Part shown: positions 36,398-45,024 of the stretch, piece after piece
Layout: the number at the start of each line of letters is the position of its first letter
Numbering within the stretch: position 1 is the first letter of the stretch
Assembly (NCBI RefSeq): GCF_029761935.1
Contig: NZ_CP121699.1
Location: 3,162,001 to 3,226,000 of the forward strand
Origin: Microbacterium testaceum
GTDB lineage: Bacteria; Actinomycetota; Actinomycetes; Actinomycetales; Microbacteriaceae
Direction: 5' to 3'
Length of the DNA stretch: 64,000 nucleotides
Program-made: the position numbers and the translations under genes
Notes under the pieces: model-generated
Seen by the model: only the letters and a program-made list of their open reading frames with translations
Database searches by the model: none
Told to the model about the DNA's origin: nothing

Positions 36398-37378
36398 ATG
36401 TCCAACGACCAGTCACCGAATGTGCCAGCAGAACGCGACCGCCGTGAGGCGGTGCGCGAGAAGGCGCAGCAGGTCAAGGCGAAGCAGACGCGATGGCGCA
36501 TCGTGCGCCGCTCGCTGCTGGGTGTGGGCGCCGTCGCCGTGATCGCGGTCGCCGCGGTGGGAGTCTCGCTCGCGCTGAACTCCCGCGAGGCCCGCTCGCA
36601 GGCTCTCCCCGACGCGGCGACCGACGACGGCTTCGTGATCACCAACGCCTCGCAGGTGGCTGACCCCCTCGCCGACCAGACCGTCGACGGCAGCGCCGCC
36701 ACGACGTCGGCTCAGGCCACCCCGCCCGGAGACGCGCCGGCGCCCACCGCCGAGGCGACGCCGGAGCCCACGGGCACGGCCGCTCCCGTCGACATCCGCG
36801 TGTACGTCGACTACATGTCGGCCGAGGCCCGCGAGTTCCAGTCCGCGAACGCCAGCCAGCTGTCGAAGTGGGTCGGAGACAAGGCCGCGACCCTCACCTA
36901 TTACCCCGTGGCGATGTTGACGTCCAAGTCTAACGGCACGAAGTACAGCCTGCGTGCGGCCGGTGCTGCCGCCTGCGTCGCGACCCACTCGTCCGACCGG
37001 TTCTTCGCGTTCAATCACGAGCTGCTCACCAACCAGCCCGCGGTCGACTCCGACGGCTACAGCGACCAGCAGCTCGCCGACATGGCGCAGGGCGCGGGCG
37101 TGAGCGACATCGGAACCGTGCGCGACTGCATCGAAGACGAGACGTACACGGCCTGGGCGAAGGCGGCGACCGATCGTGCCATCAAGGGGCTGCCCGGCAC
37201 GAAGGGGCAGGCGCTGACGGCGACCCCGACCGTGCTCGTCAACGGCACGGAGTACGTCGGGAACATGGACGACGCGAAAGAGTTCGCCCAGTTCGTGCTC
37301 ACCGTCGACAGCAACGCGTATTACTCGACCGCCACCCCAACGCCGTCGAGCACGCCCTCGACGACGCCCGCGGGCTGA
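36398..37378 (+). CDS. Membrane-anchored DsbA-fold protein lacking CxxC
   Basis: A 326-residue protein: a charged N-terminus, one membrane helix near residue 45-68 (LLGVGAVAVIAVAAVGVSLAL), a Thr/Pro/Ala-rich linker, then a thioredoxin/DsbA-like domain facing outside. The usual start of the domain (beta strand then CPxC) reads VYVDYMSAEAREFQ, so both active-site cysteines are missing, while the cis-proline loop TATPTVLVNG is kept. Two other Cys remain (AAACVA and VRDCIED). It probably acts as a binding or scaffold protein rather than an oxidoreductase. GGAAGG lies five bases before ATG 36398. Confidence 0.82.
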   Translation: MSNDQSPNVPAERDRREAVREKAQQVKAKQTRWRIVRRSLLGVGAVAVIAVAAVGVSLALNSREARSQALPDAATDDGFVITNASQVADPLADQTVDGSAATTSAQATPPGDAPAPTAEATPEPTGTAAPVDIRVYVDYMSAEAREFQSANASQLSKWVGDKAATLTYYPVAMLTSKSNGTKYSLRAAGAAACVATHSSDRFFAFNHELLTNQPAVDSDGYSDQQLADMAQGAGVSDIGTVRDCIEDETYTAWAKAATDRAIKGLPGTKGQALTATPTVLVNGTEYVGNMDDAKEFAQFVLTVDSNAYYSTATPTPSSTPSTTPAG

Positions 37379-37420
37379 GTCGGTCCCTCGGAGAGGCCCG
37401 TGGTGTGCAATTCTGGTCAT

Positions 37421-37798
37421 ATGAACGAGGAGCTTGAGGACTCCCCGCCGCGGCGGTCCCTGGCGCAGCTGAAGGTCTGGGTGCAGGAGTTCCGTGAGCA
37501 GGGGCACCTGTTCGCCGGCCAGCTGAAGGTCGTCGAGCAAGAGGACGCCGACAGTCAGGACACCGGTCTCGTGGTGATGAACCTGATGAACGCGCGCGCG
37601 TCGATCTATATGCAGCCCAAGGGCTACGACGAGCCGCTGTGGGAGGCGACGTTGACGTCGCGTCCCGACGATCTCACCCTCACGCCCCACGAGATGGCGA
37701 GCCTGGCCGCCGAACTCGTTGTCGCGGGCAACCTCTGCGCGTTCCTGCAGTGGAAGTCCCTCGAGTGGGACCGCGAGAGCGGAACCCACACCGTCTGA
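37421..37798 (+). CDS. Small conserved protein, paralogue A
   Basis: A 125-residue acidic soluble protein, closely related to the product of 38398-38808. Shared features in order: an N-terminal EDSPPRRS, VWV.EF, the run DTGLV, GYD.PLWE, a HE.ASLAAELVVA.NLC stretch and FLQWKSLEWDRESG. I do not recognise a family function. It lies just upstream of tRNA-Thr. A poor -10 (AATTCT) is at the leaderless distance from the ATG. Confidence 0.75.
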   Translation: MNEELEDSPPRRSLAQLKVWVQEFREQGHLFAGQLKVVEQEDADSQDTGLVVMNLMNARASIYMQPKGYDEPLWEATLTSRPDDLTLTPHEMASLAAELVVAGNLCAFLQWKSLEWDRESGTHTV

Positions 37799-37858
37799 TG
37801 CGTCGGAGCGGCCCGCCCGCCGCTCTAGACTCGTCCATCGAGACGCTCCCCGTCTCAC

Positions 37859-37931
37859 GCCGGCTTGGCGCAATTGGTAGCGCACCGTACTTGTAATACG
37901 GGGGTTGCAGGTTCAAGTCCTGTAGCCGGCA
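37859..37931 (+). tRNA. tRNA-Thr (anticodon TGT)
   Basis: A complete 73-base cloverleaf: acceptor GCCGGCT/AGCCGGC, D-arm GCGC/GCGC with AATTGGTA, anticodon stem CCGTA/TACGG with loop CTTGTAA (anticodon TGT), variable loop GGGTT, T-arm GCAGG/CCTGT with TTCAAGT, discriminator A. The 3' CCA is not encoded exactly (CCCCA follows). It reads ACA and wobble codons. Confidence 0.97.
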
Positions 37932-37958
37932 CCCCATTCATTCCCTGCGCGGGATCGC

Positions 37959-38264
37959 TCAGATGACGTCGAAGGGCGTGTCGTCGTCGTCGTAGTTGAT
38001 CGACGGCGGCGCCCAGGCGGCCTGCTGCGCATCCGCCGTGTCCTCCTGCAGATGAACCGTCACGACGGAGATGGTGACCGAGGTGGCGGGGGTGACGAGA
38101 ATGCTCAGCTTGCTGCCGTCGTCGGTGGTCACCGTCAGGAAGCCTCCACCGGCGTGGACGGCGGCGAGGACCTGACGGCGCAGGTCGTCCGCGTGCTCAA
38201 GGGGCGCGAGCGCGTGCGAGACGCCGTCGACGGCGATCCGCAATCGTTCGATGCTCTGTCCCAT
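37959..38264 (-). CDS. Small hypothetical protein
   Basis: A 101-residue soluble protein starting MGQSIERLRIAVDGVSHAL. It has a beta-rich middle (GGFLTVTTDDGSKLSILVTP) and an acidic tail YDDDDTPFDVI. No known motif. It lies on the opposite strand between tRNA-Thr and paralogue B. TACCGT ends eight bases before the ATG, compatible with a nearly leaderless message. I favour ATG 38264 over upstream GTGs. Confidence 0.6.
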   Translation of the reverse strand: MGQSIERLRIAVDGVSHALAPLEHADDLRRQVLAAVHAGGGFLTVTTDDGSKLSILVTPATSVTISVVTVHLQEDTADAQQAAWAPPSINYDDDDTPFDVI

Positions 38265-38397
38265 GACACGCACGGTAGGCGTGTTCCATCGATGCCGGAC
38301 GGGGGTTGCCGGAACGGGGGAGCGCGAGGCACACTGCGGGACGTCAACCCCCGAGGGAGTTTCACCGGAACGCGCCTCGGAAACGTAAGCTCGCCCC

Positions 38398-38808
38398 GTG
38401 ACCGTCGCCGACATCGAAGACTCCCCGCCGCGGCGCTCCCGCGAGCAACTCCAGGTCTGGGTGGACGAGTTCGAAGAGAACGAGCACTGCATCGCGGGCA
38501 GCATCTCGGTGGCGCCCCAGGAGGACGACGGAGGAGATGACACCGGACTGGTGATCGTGCGCCTCCTGTACGCATCGTCCTCGGTCTACATGAAGCCGCG
38601 CGGATACGACGACCCCCTGTGGGAGATGACGATCTCCCCGCAGCCTCGGGAACTCGGGTTGTCCGTGCACGAGATCGCCAGTCTCGCCGCCGAACTCGTC
38701 GTGGCGAGCAACCTCTGCACGTTCCTCCAGTGGAAGTCGCTCGAGTGGGACCGCGAGAGCGGCCAGCGAGGATCCTCCGCGGGCGCGGCGCCCTCGAACC
38801 CCCGCTGA
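38398..38808 (+). CDS. Small conserved protein, paralogue B
   Basis: A 136-residue acidic protein sharing the whole layout of the 37421 gene, including EDSPPRRS, GYD.PLWE and FLQWKSLEWDRESG, plus an extra Ser/Gly/Ala-rich C-terminus. The two are about 1 kb apart with a tRNA and an opposite-strand gene between them. TAAGCT (38386-38391) ends seven bases before GTG 38398. Unknown function; possibly regulatory because of its size and charge. Confidence 0.75.
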   Translation: MTVADIEDSPPRRSREQLQVWVDEFEENEHCIAGSISVAPQEDDGGDDTGLVIVRLLYASSSVYMKPRGYDDPLWEMTISPQPRELGLSVHEIASLAAELVVASNLCTFLQWKSLEWDRESGQRGSSAGAAPSNPR

Positions 38809-38821
38809 CGTCCTCGCGGAC

Positions 38822-39295
38822 TCAGCTTTCGTGCGCGGCGGTCCACTCGCGGAACGGCGAGGTCGAATCGTCGACCGGGATCTGCTCCGAGGGCAGGGCG
38901 CGTTCCTCCACCGGTTTGGCGTACTCGTCGTAGAAGGTGGCCAGGCTCATGAGTCTGTTGCCGTCTTCGTAGTGCTCGCCCTCTTCTTCCCGCGTCACGG
39001 CGTACACGAGACGATCGGGTTGCGCGTAGTACACGGCGCCGAGGCACATGGGGCACGGGTAGGCGGTGACGAACATGTCGAAGCCCGTCAGGTCGGAGAT
39101 GCCCTTCTCCGCGGCGGCGCGGATGGCGCGGATCTCGGCGTGCGCCGTCGGATCGCCCTCCTGCGAGACGTGGTTGACCGCCTCGACGATGATCTCGCCG
39201 TCTTTCACGATGAGGCAGGCGAAGGGCTTTCCCCCGTTCCGGACGTTCTCCCTGGCTCGGGAGATGGTCAGGGCGGAGAGCTCGGCGTCGTTCAT
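38822..39295 (-). CDS. Nucleoside/cytosine-type deaminase
   Basis: A 157-residue zinc deaminase. HAEIRAIRAA near residue 51 gives the zinc His and proton-shuttle Glu; PCPMCLGAVYYA near 80 gives the two zinc Cys. The C-terminal extension (EDGNRLMSLATFYDEY) resembles guanine deaminase and related nucleoside deaminases. Substrate (guanine, cytosine or another base) cannot be fixed by eye. It ends 13 bases from the convergent paralogue B. Confidence 0.85.
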   Translation of the reverse strand: MNDAELSALTISRARENVRNGGKPFACLIVKDGEIIVEAVNHVSQEGDPTAHAEIRAIRAAAEKGISDLTGFDMFVTAYPCPMCLGAVYYAQPDRLVYAVTREEEGEHYEDGNRLMSLATFYDEYAKPVEERALPSEQIPVDDSTSPFREWTAAHES

Positions 39296-39365
39296 GGCCT
39301 CACCGTAGGCGTTCAGCCCGACGCGGATCGGCCCTTGCCCTCCCCACGGTCGGCGTGCCAGGCGT

Positions 39366-39647
39366 TCACGACAGAGCCCGCGCCAGAGCGACGAGGAACA
39401 CCGCCGCCGCGACGATCATGGCCAGGCCCGCCAGCAGAGCCCCGGCGATGGCGAGGGCGCGAAGGGGTCCCCTGCGGCGGCTTCCGTCCAGGGCGAACAG
39501 GAGGGTGCAGACCGAGACCACCAGGACGAGAAGATCGCCGATCAACCCGGGCGGTGCCCAGACCGAGGTCGCCATCGCGACGACCCCCGCGCCCAGCGCG
39601 GCGAGGTGCCACGCGTGGTTGCGTGCGGGACGGGAATCCTCGGGCAC
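39366..39647 (-). CDS. Small membrane protein downstream of amylosucrase
   Basis: A 93-residue protein with three hydrophobic stretches (LAALGAGVVAMATSVW, LIGDLLVLVVSVCTLLFAL, LAIAGALLAGLAMIVAAAVF). GTG start three bases after the amylosucrase stop, so probably co-transcribed. Function unknown. Confidence 0.65.
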   Translation of the reverse strand: MPEDSRPARNHAWHLAALGAGVVAMATSVWAPPGLIGDLLVLVVSVCTLLFALDGSRRRGPLRALAIAGALLAGLAMIVAAAVFLVALARALS

Positions 39648-39650
39648 GAC

Positions 39651-41537
39651 TCAGCGCATCCGCACGCGCAGCCACCGCACACCGTGGGGCGCGAGGGTGA
39701 TTCCGGCACCCAGCCACACGGGGTGCGACGACACCAGGTCGAGCGCCTCCGGGACCAGTCCTGACAGGGTTAGGGCGTCGACCTCGACCGACGAATCGGC
39801 GACGTTCGCCAGCACCAGGACCGAGAATTCGCGTCCCGGGCGGAGGAAGGAGACGACGGATGCCACGTTCGCACCGAACGCGATCAGTTCGTTGCCCGCG
39901 AATTCCGGCGTCGACCGGCGGACCTCGGTGAGGCGCGAGAGCCGAGAGAAGACGCGACCGGCCGGGGTGCCGGCATCCGTTCGATTTTCATAGTTCTGCG
40001 CGGGACGGAAGGGGCGGTTGACCCACCGACTGTCGTCGGCCTCGTCCGCTCGTTCGGTGTAGGTGTAGTCGTTCAGTTGGGCGACCTCGTCACCGAGGTA
40101 GAGCAGGGGGATGCCACCGGTCGAGAGCGCGAGGGCGTGGGCGAGCACGACCCGGTCTTCGCCCCCGGCGTCTCCCGCTTCGACCCCGGCCAGCGAGGCG
40201 GTGGTTCCCGTGACGCGGGCGTCTCCCGTGCGCGGGTTCTCTTGGAACGGCACGCCGCGCGCGAACGAACCCTCGGCCCGGCCGACGTAGAAGTCGTTGA
40301 GGAATCGGCGGTGCGGGGACGCGTCGATGCCCAGCTCGGCGGCATCCTCGTCGGCGAAGGTCCACCCGATATCGTCGTGGCTGCGCACGTAGTTGACCCA
40401 CGCGGTGCCGGGCGGGAGGGCGTGGCGGCGCTCGAGCGCCTGCTGCAGCAGGCGGCCGTCGCGGGTAGCGAGAGCCTCCCAGGTGAGGGCCATCTGCAGA
40501 GGGTTGTACGAGATCTGGCACTCGTCCGGCGAGATGTAAGAGATCACCTCGTCGGGGTGCACGATGGCCTCCGACTTGAACAGCAGGCCCGGGGCCGCCA
40601 TGCGCAGGACCGCGTTGAAAGCCTGCAGCAGCAGGTGCGCCTCGGGGAGGGACTCGCAGGTGGTGCCGAGCTGTTTCCAGATGAAGGCCACGGCATCCAT
40701 GCGGAGGATCTCGACGCCCTGGTTGGCGAGGAAGAGCATCTCGCCCGCCATCGCCTCGAAGACGGCGGGGTTGGCGTAGTTGAGATCCCACTGGAAGTGG
40801 TAGAACGTCGCCCAGATCCAGCGGCCGTCGTCGAGCTGGACGAACGAACCCGGGTGGTCGTCGGGGAAGATCTCCCTCGTGGTCCGCTCGTAGGCGTCGG
40901 GCATCTCGCGGTCGGGGAAGATCAGGTAGAAGTCCTCGTACCCCGCCTCGCCCGCGAGGGCCTTCTGCGCCCACTCGTGCTCGTTGCTCGTGTGGTTGAA
41001 GATGAAGTCGACCACGAGCGAGATCCCCGCCCGGCGCAACTCGGTCGCGAGGGCGGCCAGCTCGTCCATCGTTCCCAGCGCGGGGTTCACGCGCCGATAG
41101 CTGGACACCGCGTAGCCCCCGTCGCTGTTGCCCTCGGGGCTTTCGAACAGCGGCATGAGGTGCAGGTAGGTGAGACCCAGTTCGCGGAAGTACGGGATCG
41201 ATTCCCGGATGCCGTGGAGTCCGCCCGCGTACCGGTCGACGTAGCAGACGCCACCGAGCATGCCCTCGCTCTCGAACCAGCCGGGTGCGCTCTCGCGTTC
41301 GCGGTCGAGGGCCTTCAGCGTCCGCGGACGCGCCAGCCACGACGTGCGTGCGAGATCGACGACGGATGCCAGACGCTCGAGGCCGTCGGGACGCTCGCCG
41401 TACAGCCGCGTGAACAGATCGTGCAGGCGCGGAAGGTGCTGCTCGGCATGTGCGAGGAACTCGCGGTCGGTGTCGGCCGCGCGGAGGTCGTCGATCAGAC
41501 GCGAGACGTCGTCGGAGCCGGGGTGGAGCTGGGTCAC
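39651..41537 (-). CDS. Amylosucrase-like GH13 enzyme
   Basis: A 628-residue GH13_4-type protein. It has an N-terminal helical domain (residues 1-90) and the (beta/alpha)8 barrel starting GVCYVDRYAGGLHGIRES. Catalytic residues: nucleophile Asp in ILRMDAVAF near 280, acid/base Glu in LFKSEAIV near 322, and transition-state Asp in RSHDDIGWTF near 387. Amylosucrase makes amylose-like glucan from sucrose, releasing fructose; sucrose hydrolase is an alternative. GTG start. A small membrane protein follows three bases downstream. Confidence 0.9.
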   Translation of the reverse strand: MTQLHPGSDDVSRLIDDLRAADTDREFLAHAEQHLPRLHDLFTRLYGERPDGLERLASVVDLARTSWLARPRTLKALDRERESAPGWFESEGMLGGVCYVDRYAGGLHGIRESIPYFRELGLTYLHLMPLFESPEGNSDGGYAVSSYRRVNPALGTMDELAALATELRRAGISLVVDFIFNHTSNEHEWAQKALAGEAGYEDFYLIFPDREMPDAYERTTREIFPDDHPGSFVQLDDGRWIWATFYHFQWDLNYANPAVFEAMAGEMLFLANQGVEILRMDAVAFIWKQLGTTCESLPEAHLLLQAFNAVLRMAAPGLLFKSEAIVHPDEVISYISPDECQISYNPLQMALTWEALATRDGRLLQQALERRHALPPGTAWVNYVRSHDDIGWTFADEDAAELGIDASPHRRFLNDFYVGRAEGSFARGVPFQENPRTGDARVTGTTASLAGVEAGDAGGEDRVVLAHALALSTGGIPLLYLGDEVAQLNDYTYTERADEADDSRWVNRPFRPAQNYENRTDAGTPAGRVFSRLSRLTEVRRSTPEFAGNELIAFGANVASVVSFLRPGREFSVLVLANVADSSVEVDALTLSGLVPEALDLVSSHPVWLGAGITLAPHGVRWLRVRMR

Positions 41538-41675
41538 GGATCACAGCCTGACGCATCCGGAGGTCAGCGGTCGACAGCGACGTGCCGCCGCGGGCTCGGG
41601 GGCGAGGGCGGGGTGGCCCGACCCCGCGTCGTACGATCGACGGTGGCCCCCGTGCGGGGGCGCGAGGGGAGAGCC

Positions 41676-42617
41676 GTGGCGGAGCGGGGAACGGTCGGCG
41701 TGGCCGTCGGGGGAGCGGTGCTCATCGGCGCCCTCACCGCGCTGCAGGCGCGTATCAACGGCACCCTCGGGGCGGAGATCGGCGACGGCTTCGTCGCGGC
41801 CGCGGTGTCGTTCAGCTCCGGACTCGTGATCCTCATCGTCCTGTCCGCCCTGATTCCCGGGGGCCGACGCGGGTTCGGTCGCCTGGTCGCCGGCATCCGG
41901 ACCCGAACCATCCCGCCCTGGATGCTGCTCGGGGGTCTGGTCGGGGCGTTCACCGTCGCGAGCCAGGGGCTGACGGTCGCGACCATCGGCGTGGCACTCT
42001 TCACGGTCGGTTTCGTCGCGGGTCAGACCACCGGGGGAATGGTGCTCGACCGCATCGGCTACGGGCCCGCCGGGGTCGTACCGGTGACGGTTCGCCGTCT
42101 GGTCGGCGCTCTGCTCGCCATCGCCGGAGTCGTCGTGTGCCTGTCGGGCGACGCGCTCGGCGGGGTTCCGCTGTGGATGCTCGTCGTCCCCGCGATCGCG
42201 GGAGCAGGAGTGGCTTGGCAGCAGGGCACCAACGGTCGCCTGCGCGTGCGCGTCGAGAGCCCGCTCACCGCGACGCTGGTGAACTTCATCGGCGGGACGG
42301 TGGTCCTCGTGATTGCCGCAGGTGTGCACGTCGGCCTCGTGGGGGCTCCGCGCACGATCCCGACCGAGCCGTGGCTCTATCTGGGCGGGGCGGTGGGCGT
42401 GATCTACATCTTCTTGTCGTCCGTCGTCGTGCGCCGCACGGGGGTGCTGCTGCTCGGCCTCGGGTCGGTGGTCGGTCTTCTCACGACCTCCGTGCTGCTC
42501 GACGCGCTCTGGCCGGCCCCGGCCGCCCCCTCCACTCCGGTGGCCCTGCTCGCCGCAGCCGTGGCCATCGCCGGGGTGGCCGTCGCCGCCGTGCCGTGGA
42601 GGCGCCGCCGCCGCTGA
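41676..42617 (+). CDS. YdcZ-type DMT family transporter
   Basis: A 313-residue membrane protein with about ten hydrophobic helices arranged as two YdcZ (DUF606) halves: ALTALQARINGTLGAEIG near residue 20 and AWQQGTNGRLRVRVESPL near 185 are the repeated family motifs. Substrate unknown. Start chosen at GTG 41676 after GGGGAGAGCC. An in-frame GTG at 41643, six bases after TACGAT, would add 11 residues and might be the leaderless start. Confidence 0.82.
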   Translation: MAERGTVGVAVGGAVLIGALTALQARINGTLGAEIGDGFVAAAVSFSSGLVILIVLSALIPGGRRGFGRLVAGIRTRTIPPWMLLGGLVGAFTVASQGLTVATIGVALFTVGFVAGQTTGGMVLDRIGYGPAGVVPVTVRRLVGALLAIAGVVVCLSGDALGGVPLWMLVVPAIAGAGVAWQQGTNGRLRVRVESPLTATLVNFIGGTVVLVIAAGVHVGLVGAPRTIPTEPWLYLGGAVGVIYIFLSSVVVRRTGVLLLGLGSVVGLLTTSVLLDALWPAPAAPSTPVALLAAAVAIAGVAVAAVPWRRRRR

Positions 42618-42628
42618 CCGCGAAACGA

Positions 42629-42665
42629 CGACGCCGCCGAGGACGGCTGTCCCACGGCGGCGTCG
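42629..42665. terminator. Hairpin between DMT transporter and nitroreductase
   Basis: Eleven-base perfect arms (CGACGCCGCCG / CGGCGGCGTCG) around a 15-base loop between convergent genes ending at 42617 and 42678. Confidence 0.6.
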
Positions 42666-42677
42666 ATCGGAGGAAGG

Positions 42678-43247
42678 TCAGAGACGCGTCTCGTCGACCG
42701 TGCGCTTCTTCGAGCCTCCGGGCATGCGCGACAGGTGCTTCGCGGCATCCACGGTCTTTCGTCGAGTGGCGCGGGTGCGCGGGGGCTTCCCGCCGACGTA
42801 CAGCCAGCCGAGCAGGACCTCGCCCTTCGCGAGCCCGTGCGCCTTCGCGAGCACCTTGCTGCGGGTGTTGTCGTCGGTGCGCCAGAACACGCCGAAGCCC
42901 GCCTCATCGAGCACGAGGCTGAGCATGTGGGCGACCCCGGATGCCACGGCCTCCTGCTCCCACGCGGGGATCTTCTTCGAGCTGAGGTCGGCGACGACCG
43001 CGATGATCAGCGGAGCGCGGCGGGGCTTCGACGAGTACCCCTTCTTGCCGTCGGCCTTGTTCAGAGCTCGCGCGAGCACGTCGCGATCGGCGCCGCGGAT
43101 CTCGATGAGCCGCCACGGGCGCAGGCTCTTGTGATCGGCGACGCGACCGGCCGCGGCGACGAACGTCTCGAGCTCGGGGCCGGTGGGGGCGAGGTCGGTG
43201 ACCTTCGACCACGACCGGCGGTCGCGCATCGCCTCGAGCGCGCTCAT
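42678..43247 (-). CDS. Nitroreductase-family protein
   Basis: A 189-residue FMN-dependent nitroreductase-like protein: MRDRRSWSKVTDLAPTG at the N-terminus gives the flavin-binding Arg-Arg-Ser, SLRPWRLIEIRGA near residue 45, AVASGVAHMLSLVLDEAGFGVFW near 105, and LLGWLYVGGKPP near 150. The substrate is unknown. The ATG overlaps the msrB stop (ATGA), so the pair is co-translated, and a role in oxidative or electrophile stress fits. The tail is Lys/Arg-rich. Confidence 0.88.
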   Translation of the reverse strand: MSALEAMRDRRSWSKVTDLAPTGPELETFVAAAGRVADHKSLRPWRLIEIRGADRDVLARALNKADGKKGYSSKPRRAPLIIAVVADLSSKKIPAWEQEAVASGVAHMLSLVLDEAGFGVFWRTDDNTRSKVLAKAHGLAKGEVLLGWLYVGGKPPRTRATRRKTVDAAKHLSRMPGGSKKRTVDETRL

Positions 43248-43663
43248 GCCTCGTCGACGGGGGAGTCGGCGGGGGTGAAGTTCAGCGACAGCGAGTTCAT
43301 GCAGTATCGGTCGCCGGTGGGCGTGCCGAATCCGTCGGGGAAGACGTGACCAAGGTGCGACCCGCAGTTCGCGCAGCGGACCTCGGTGCGCTGCATACCG
43401 TGGCTGTTGTCCTCGAGCAGCTCGACGGCCTCGGGACGGACCGACTCGTAGAAGCTCGGCCACCCGCAGTGCGAGTCGAACTTGGTGCCGCTCTGAAACA
43501 GCTCGTTCCCGCATGCGGCGCAGGTGTAGAAGCCGGCACGGCTCTCATCGAGCAGCTCACCGGTCCAGGCGCGCTCGGTTCCCGCCTGACGGAGCACCGC
43601 GTACTGCTCGGGGCTGAGCTCGGCGCGCCACTGGTCGTCGGACTTGTCGACGGCGTAGGTCAT
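43244..43663 (-). CDS. msrB: Peptide-methionine (R)-S-oxide reductase MsrB
   Basis: A 139-residue enzyme that repairs methionine-R-sulfoxide. Zinc ligands are CAACGNELF and RCANCGSHLGHVF; the active-site Cys is in DRYCMNSLSLNF near residue 120; substrate motif KFDSHCGWPSFY carries a second Cys. AAGGAGAG lies six bases before ATG 43663, which I prefer to the GTG six bases upstream. Confidence 0.96.
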   Translation of the reverse strand: MTYAVDKSDDQWRAELSPEQYAVLRQAGTERAWTGELLDESRAGFYTCAACGNELFQSGTKFDSHCGWPSFYESVRPEAVELLEDNSHGMQRTEVRCANCGSHLGHVFPDGFGTPTGDRYCMNSLSLNFTPADSPVDEA

Positions 43664-43735
43664 GTTCACTCTCCTTCTTCGCTTCCATTCTCTCGTGCCC
43701 GAAGACGGTCAGGTCGTGACGGCATAATCTCCCGG

Positions 43736-44725
43736 GTGACTCAGGATGCCGTGACCGCCGTCGTCGACCGCTACCGGCGGTTCGCGCGAGACGAAGCCCC
43801 CGGCCGTTCGGCGGTGTACGAGGCGTGGGCCCGCCGCGTCACGGACGACGCCGCGGTGGCCGCGGCGCTCGCGCGCATCCCCGAGGCACGGCGGCAGCCT
43901 CCCCTCGTATTCGCGGTCATGCGCCTGCTCGGAGCGCCGCTCGACGACGTCGACGCGTGGGGCTCGTTTGTCCTCGACCACGCCGACGCGATCGTCGCCG
44001 AGTGCGGGCGCCGGAGCGTTCAAACCAACGAGCCTCTGCGCTGCGCCGCCCTGCTGCCGGCGCTTTCGCTGATCGAGGGGCCGATCGCCCTGCTCGAGGT
44101 GGGAGCGAGCGCGGGGCTGTGCCTCTTTCCGGACCGGTACTCGTACCGGTATCGCCGCGGCGGCGAGCTCGTCACGCTCGATCCCGCCGACGGGCCGAGC
44201 TCCGTCGTGCTCGACAGCGACCTCGAGGGACACCCCGACCTGCGCGTGCCCGAGATCGTCTGGCGGGCCGGGATCGACCTGAGCCCCCTCGACGCTCGAA
44301 GCGAGCAGGACCGCTCGTGGCTCACGGGTCTCGTGTGGCCGGGCGAACGGGGGCGCCTCGAGCGCATCGAGCGAGCCCTCGACATCGCCGCGGCCGCTCC
44401 GCCCGTCCTCGTCGCCGGTGATGGGGCCGGCGCGCTTCCCGCGCTCGCCGCGGCCGCTCCGGCCGGGGCAACGCTCGTCGTGACGACCCCCGGAGTGCTC
44501 GCGCACGTCCCCCGCGTCCATCGCGCCGCGGTGATCGACGCCGCGCGGACGGCGGGCAGGTGGATCACCCTCGACGCGCCCGGGCTGCACGACGGGTGGA
44601 CGAGACGCCCGGAGCCCGCGCGCGGCGGGTTCGTCCTCGCCCTCGACGGCGAGGTCCTCGCGGAGGTCGATCCGCTCGGGGCGTGGGTGGCGTGGCATCC
44701 GGAATCGCGGGCGGCGGCGCAGTAG
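43736..44725 (+). CDS. DUF2332 family protein
   Basis: A 329-residue soluble protein with the DUF2332 features: TNEPLRCAALLPALSLI near residue 100, LLEVGASAGLCLFPDRYSY near 120, and VWPGERGRLERIERALDIA near 200. The glycine-rich stretch resembles a SAM-binding motif I, but methyltransferase activity is unproven. Start at GTG 43736; TAATCT (43725-43730) lies just upstream, so the transcript is likely leaderless. Its TAG stop doubles as the start of the next gene's -10. Confidence 0.8.
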   Translation: MTQDAVTAVVDRYRRFARDEAPGRSAVYEAWARRVTDDAAVAAALARIPEARRQPPLVFAVMRLLGAPLDDVDAWGSFVLDHADAIVAECGRRSVQTNEPLRCAALLPALSLIEGPIALLEVGASAGLCLFPDRYSYRYRRGGELVTLDPADGPSSVVLDSDLEGHPDLRVPEIVWRAGIDLSPLDARSEQDRSWLTGLVWPGERGRLERIERALDIAAAAPPVLVAGDGAGALPALAAAAPAGATLVVTTPGVLAHVPRVHRAAVIDAARTAGRWITLDAPGLHDGWTRRPEPARGGFVLALDGEVLAEVDPLGAWVAWHPESRAAAQ

Positions 44726-44734
44726 CGTGACGGC

Positions 44735-44989
44735 GTGACCCTGTCGGACCGTGACCTCGCCTTCCTCGCTTTCGAGGGGGAGTGGCGCCGCCATGCGGGT
44801 GCGAAAGAAGAAGCCATCCGCGCGGAATTCGCCTTGACGCCCGCCCGGTACTACCAACTGCTCGGCCGGCTGATCGACACCCCCGAGGCCCTTAAGCACG
44901 ACCCCATGCTCGTGCGTCGACTGCGCCGTCGGCGCGATGATGCGGCTGCCCAGCACCGCGCGCGCCTGGGTCGGACGGCGGAACGCTGA
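44735..44989 (+). CDS. DUF3263 family protein
   Basis: An 84-residue basic protein with the DUF3263 block LAFEGEWRRHAGAKEEAIR and LTPARYYQLLGRLIDTPEAL, which resembles a helix-turn-helix, and a C-terminal Arg-rich RRLRRRRDD. It may bind DNA; this is not shown. TAGCGT (44723-44728) overlaps the previous stop codon and ends seven bases before GTG 44735. Confidence 0.85.
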   Translation: MTLSDRDLAFLAFEGEWRRHAGAKEEAIRAEFALTPARYYQLLGRLIDTPEALKHDPMLVRRLRRRRDDAAAQHRARLGRTAER

Positions 44990-45024
44990 CGGGTTCGCTC
45001 GGACGCGACCGATAGCATCGTCCA

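Noticed and set aside
40077..41675. Upstream extension of the DMT transporter frame
   Set aside because: It is antisense to amylosucrase; the transporter begins at the ribosome site near 41660-41676.
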